A stretch of 64,000 nt of DNA from Scandinavium sp036495715 (GTDB taxonomy: Bacteria; Pseudomonadota; Gammaproteobacteria; Enterobacterales; Enterobacteriaceae), in contig DASXML010000025.1 of assembly GCA_036495715.1 (NCBI GenBank), positions 1 through 64,000 of the forward strand, in the 5' to 3' direction. A program made the translations under genes and the position numbers. This document shows positions 61,073 through 64,000 of the stretch, one piece after another (the stretch's first letter is position 1; each line of letters opens with the position of its first letter). The notes beneath the pieces are model-generated. The model saw only the letters and a program-made list of their open reading frames with translations. It was not told the origin of the DNA and ran no database searches.

Positions 61073-62077
61073 ATGAAAATCCGTACTATCTCAACCCCGG
61101 CGAACGCTGAAAAAGTAGGGTTGACCCCCGTGCAAGCGCAAAAGAGATCCACCGGCCCGCGCCGATTGTGGATCCGCTATGGTGTCGCTGCGCTGCTGGT
61201 GACGCTGGCCCTGCTGACCGCCTGTCTCGTACAAGTTCATGCGGGCAGTGCAACAATCATTACGCGTTTTGGCAGCCCGGTGCGCGTGTTGCTTGAGCCT
61301 GGCCTCGCCTGGCGACTGCCTGCGCCTTTTGAAACGCCGGTTGAAGTCGATTTGCGTAGCCGCTCCACCTCCAGCGGTTTGCAGGATGTCGGCACGCGTG
61401 ACGGCCTGCGTGTCATTGTGCAGGCGTGGGCTATCTGGAAAGTCAGCCCGGAACAGCCGCACGTGTTGCGTTTTATCCGCGCGGTACAAAATCAGCCCGA
61501 AGAAGCGGCGCGTCAGATTCGCACCTTTATCGGCTCATCGCTGGAAACCACCACCAGTAACTACAGCCTGTCGGACATTGTGAATACCGACGGCAGTAAG
61601 GTGAAAATCCCGCAGCTTGAGCAGCAGATCAAACAACAGTTGAAGGCCCAATTGCTGAACAGCTACGGCATCGAGTTGATCGATGTCGGCATTGAGCGAC
61701 TGACCTTACCGGCCGTTACCCTGAATGCGACCGTGGACAGAATGCGGGCCGAACGTGAAACCATTGCCACCGAGCGCACCGCAGAAGGCAATCGTCAGGC
61801 CGCAGAAATTCATTCTCGTGCCGATAAAGACGCGCGTATCACCGAGGCAGACGCCTCGATCAAAGCCGCCACCATCACCGCGCAGGCGCAACAGGATTCC
61901 GCAGCGATTTACGCCAAAGCCTATGCGCTTGATCCGCAGCTCTACAACCTGCTGCGTTCCCTGGATACGCTCAACGATGTGGTGAACAAAAGTACGCGTA
62001 TTGTGCTGAGCACAGATGCCGCCCCGTTCAAGGCGTTGGTGCAGAAACCCGACGACGCGGATAAGGCCAATCCATGA
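61073..62077 (+). CDS. HflC-like SPFH protein
   Basis: A 334-residue protein with one membrane segment (about residues 34-54, YGVAALLVTLALLTACLVQV). An SPFH domain follows: AGSATIITRFGSPVRVLLEP, GLAWRLPAPFETPVEVDLRS, RVIVQAWAIWKVSPEQPHVL. A helical tail comes next (RAERETIATERTAEGNRQAA; EIHSRADKDARITEADASIK), with a C-terminal YNLLRSLDTLNDVVNKSTRI like HflC. The residues RAERETIATERTAEGNRQA correspond to the conserved HflC R-x-E-R-x-x-I-A-x-x-x-R pattern. It begins 26 bp after the first SPFH gene and overlaps the next by four bases. Confidence 0.87.
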   Translation: MKIRTISTPANAEKVGLTPVQAQKRSTGPRRLWIRYGVAALLVTLALLTACLVQVHAGSATIITRFGSPVRVLLEPGLAWRLPAPFETPVEVDLRSRSTSSGLQDVGTRDGLRVIVQAWAIWKVSPEQPHVLRFIRAVQNQPEEAARQIRTFIGSSLETTTSNYSLSDIVNTDGSKVKIPQLEQQIKQQLKAQLLNSYGIELIDVGIERLTLPAVTLNATVDRMRAERETIATERTAEGNRQAAEIHSRADKDARITEADASIKAATITAQAQQDSAAIYAKAYALDPQLYNLLRSLDTLNDVVNKSTRIVLSTDAAPFKALVQKPDDADKANP

Positions 62078-63156
62078 AAAAACAGCCCTCAGTTGCCTCT
62101 CCTTGGGGGCAGTCCTACAGGATTGCCTTCTTTAGCCTGTATGGCGCAACGCTGCTGGCGGCGATCGCCTGGGTCTTTTCCAGCTTTCACCAGATAACGC
62201 CGGATACGCAGGCGGTAGTGTTCCGCTTTGGCAAACCGGTCAACGTGGAGAGTTCCGGCGTGCTTTTCGCCTGGCCAAAACCGGTCGATCGCGTTGAGAT
62301 CATTCCTGGCCCGGCGCGCATTCTGCAACATGATGTATTGCCGTTGCAGCGCAGCGAACAGCAAAAACTGTTGTCTGCCGATCAGCGCAGCAGCGATGCG
62401 GGCGCGGGGGCCGGTTACCTGTTGACCGGCGATTCCGGCGTGGTTCAGCTGAACATGCAGGTCTTTTACCGCATTAATTCGCCTTTACGCTATGTGTTGC
62501 AACGTTCACATATCGATCCCTTGCTCGACCGCCTGGCGCAGCACGCCGCGACGCTGGTTGCTGCCGGGCGCGATCTGGACACCATTTTGGTGGCCCGCCC
62601 GGAAACGTTGCAGAACGACAGCCATGCAGCGCAGGAGCGTTCACGTCTGCGCAGCGACCTGAAACAGCAAATCTCCCGCGATTTGGCACTGTTGAAAGAC
62701 AGCGACAATGATCCAGGGATAACCATTGAACGTGTCGATATTGCGTCGTCGCTCCCTGACGATGCCGTTGATGCCTTCAATGCCGTCCTGACCGCCAGCC
62801 AGCGTGCCGAGCAGAATATCGCTCAGGCGCAAAATGAGGCCACGCTGCGGTTGCAGAAAGCGCAGCAGCAGGCAGACCGCATCATCCAACAGGCGCAAGC
62901 CAGCAGCAGCGAAATGCATGCCAGGGCGGAAGTGGCTACCCAAACCATCACCAAACTGGCTCAGGTGCGGGCCACAGGCAGCGATGCCGGAATGCTGCAA
63001 CGCATCTGGCGCGAGAAAATCGCTGCCGTGCTGTCCCATGCCGGACAGGTCATTACCGTCAACCCGGAAGACGACAGCAAGTTAATTTTACCGGGGCCAA
63101 CGCCACAGGTTGAACAGCCCTCCTCTTCATCGCAGTGGTACGGAGGCATTCCATGA
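62074..63156 (+). CDS. HflK-like SPFH protein
   Basis: A 360-residue protein with one N-terminal membrane segment (about 17-36, FFSLYGATLLAAIAWVFSSF). The SPFH domain reads TQAVVFRFGKPVNVESSGVL, FAWPKPVDRVEIIPGPARIL, GDSGVVQLNMQVFYRINSPL. It ends with a long Gln/Ala/Arg coiled-coil region (ATLRLQKAQQQADRIIQQAQ). It overlaps the HflC-like gene by ATGA and the ATPase gene by ATGA, so all three are translationally coupled. A heteromeric ring with its two neighbours is likely, by analogy with HflKC. Confidence 0.87.
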   Translation: MKKQPSVASPWGQSYRIAFFSLYGATLLAAIAWVFSSFHQITPDTQAVVFRFGKPVNVESSGVLFAWPKPVDRVEIIPGPARILQHDVLPLQRSEQQKLLSADQRSSDAGAGAGYLLTGDSGVVQLNMQVFYRINSPLRYVLQRSHIDPLLDRLAQHAATLVAAGRDLDTILVARPETLQNDSHAAQERSRLRSDLKQQISRDLALLKDSDNDPGITIERVDIASSLPDDAVDAFNAVLTASQRAEQNIAQAQNEATLRLQKAQQQADRIIQQAQASSSEMHARAEVATQTITKLAQVRATGSDAGMLQRIWREKIAAVLSHAGQVITVNPEDDSKLILPGPTPQVEQPSSSSQWYGGIP

Positions 63157-64000
63157 GTCATCAATGCAGTCACGGGCATATTCATCCTAACTTTAGCCAG
63201 ACGCTACTGACGCCCGAAGAGCAGCGACGAATGACCGTTCAGCTCACCCTGGCGATGACCACGATTGGCCTGATCCTGCTAAGTCTGCTGTGGCGTTCAC
63301 TGGCACCACAGCAGACGGCAATCAGCGATTTGTTAGCGGGCGTGGCCTGGCTCATCGTTGCCATTCCGGTGTTCCGCGCGGGCCTGCACAGCCTGCGTCA
63401 CCCTGATCTGCATGGCGTCACGGATTTATTGATCGTGCTGGCTATGCTGGGGGCGTGGGCGCTGGGGGATTTAATCACCGCCGCCCTGCTGCCGGTGCTG
63501 ATGATCTTCGGTCATATGCTCGAAGAGCGCAGCGTGATGGGAACCCGACAAGCGATTGCCGGGCTGACGCAGCTAACGCGCAGCAAAGCGCGGCGCGTCC
63601 GCGCGGATGATTCGCTGGAGGAAATCGACAGTCGCGCCGTGCGTCAGGGCGACATTGTAGAGATCCGCGCAGGGGATAACGTGCCCGCAGATGGCAAAAT
63701 CATCAGCGGCTACGCCAGCCTGGATGTGGCCTCTATTACCGGCGAATCGGTGCCGCAGGAAGCCGGCCCCGGCACGTTGATTTTTGGCGGCGCTATCAAT
63801 CTGAACGGCCTGCTGCGCATGGAAGTCACCCATACTGGCGAGCAATCGACGCTGGGGAAAGTGATTGCTCTGATGAAAGATGCCGAGCAGGCAAAACCGC
63901 CGATTACCCGTTTGCTTGAACGTTACGCATCGCAGTATTTGATCCTCGTACTGCTGATCGCCGCCAGCACCTGGTTCTTAACCTACGACAGCCAGGCGAT
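63153..64000 (+). CDS. Heavy-metal P-type ATPase, N-terminal part (cut by window edge)
   Basis: The first about 282 residues of a P1B-type ATPase. It starts with a His-rich tail (MSHQCSHGHIHPN) instead of a CxxC metal-binding domain. Membrane segments follow near 28-45, 53-69 and 86-114 (LHGVTDLLIVLAMLGAWALG). The actuator domain is present (VRQGDIVEIRAGDNVPADGK; the SITGESVPQEAG dephosphorylation loop), then another helix near 260 (YLILVLLIAASTWFLTY). The ion-selective CPC/SPC motif and the DKTGT phosphorylation site lie beyond 64000, so the metal cannot be judged. Cotranscribed with three SPFH genes. Confidence 0.88.
   Translation, partial: MSHQCSHGHIHPNFSQTLLTPEEQRRMTVQLTLAMTTIGLILLSLLWRSLAPQQTAISDLLAGVAWLIVAIPVFRAGLHSLRHPDLHGVTDLLIVLAMLGAWALGDLITAALLPVLMIFGHMLEERSVMGTRQAIAGLTQLTRSKARRVRADDSLEEIDSRAVRQGDIVEIRAGDNVPADGKIISGYASLDVASITGESVPQEAGPGTLIFGGAINLNGLLRMEVTHTGEQSTLGKVIALMKDAEQAKPPITRLLERYASQYLILVLLIAASTWFLTYDSQA

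Noticed and set aside
1..64000. CRISPR arrays, rRNA and tRNA genes, prophage modules
   Set aside because: No regularly spaced repeats, no tRNA-like cloverleaf that I could support, and no phage structural or integrase genes were seen.

Overview
The window is chromosomal DNA of an enterobacterium close to Escherichia, Salmonella, Citrobacter and Enterobacter. The core blocks osmC / sra-maeA / adhP / higBA(yddM)-yddG / smvA-smvR / narU-narZYWV / nhoA-yddH-pptA, together with digH and an OmpN-type porin, follow the gene order around the E. coli narZ locus, with local gains and losses: bdm and yddE are absent, while an ABC-F gene, an NADH dehydrogenase/Rrf2 pair and smvAR are present. REP/BIME palindromes sit at gene boundaries, as is usual in this family. 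The species cannot be fixed from the sequence alone.

Positions 1-12.7 kb form an accessory, AT-rich region. It starts with a cut-off IS3-family orfA, then a lone AAA ATPase, a graveyard of IS3 and IS66 remnants, an OB-fold stress protein, an orphan solute-binding protein, and a chaperone-usher fimbrial operon (pilin, chaperone, usher, adhesin). Two overlapping small regulators (winged-helix and LuxR-type) lie upstream of the pilin. A divergent ToxR/ToxS-like pair (membrane-bound winged-helix regulator plus small anchored partner) faces them.

Positions 12.7-26.4 kb hold a VF530-type protein, a second complete EF-G gene divergent from an ArsR regulator with a palindromic operator between them, a general porin, a minimal ProQ/FinO protein, digH, an ECF sigma factor overlapping a His-rich membrane protein, two outer-membrane barrels, and a LysR-MFS pair. 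Positions 26.4-49.9 kb are the conserved backbone. Within it lie a leader-peptide/hairpin region ahead of the ABC-F gene, a 24-bp perfect palindrome inside the NADH dehydrogenase promoter, and a higB toxin gene broken by a triplicated heptanucleotide.

Positions 50.0-57.5 kb are one leftward operon with the gene set of the Bacillus subtilis yxeKLMNOP / ytm S-substituted-cysteine salvage pathways (N-acetyltransferase, flavin monooxygenases, M20 deacetylase, amino-acid ABC transporter), with two paralogous binding proteins. A MarR unit and a cupin follow. The window ends in a tightly coupled rightward operon of three SPFH (HflK/HflC-type) membrane proteins and a heavy-metal P-type ATPase that runs off the right edge.
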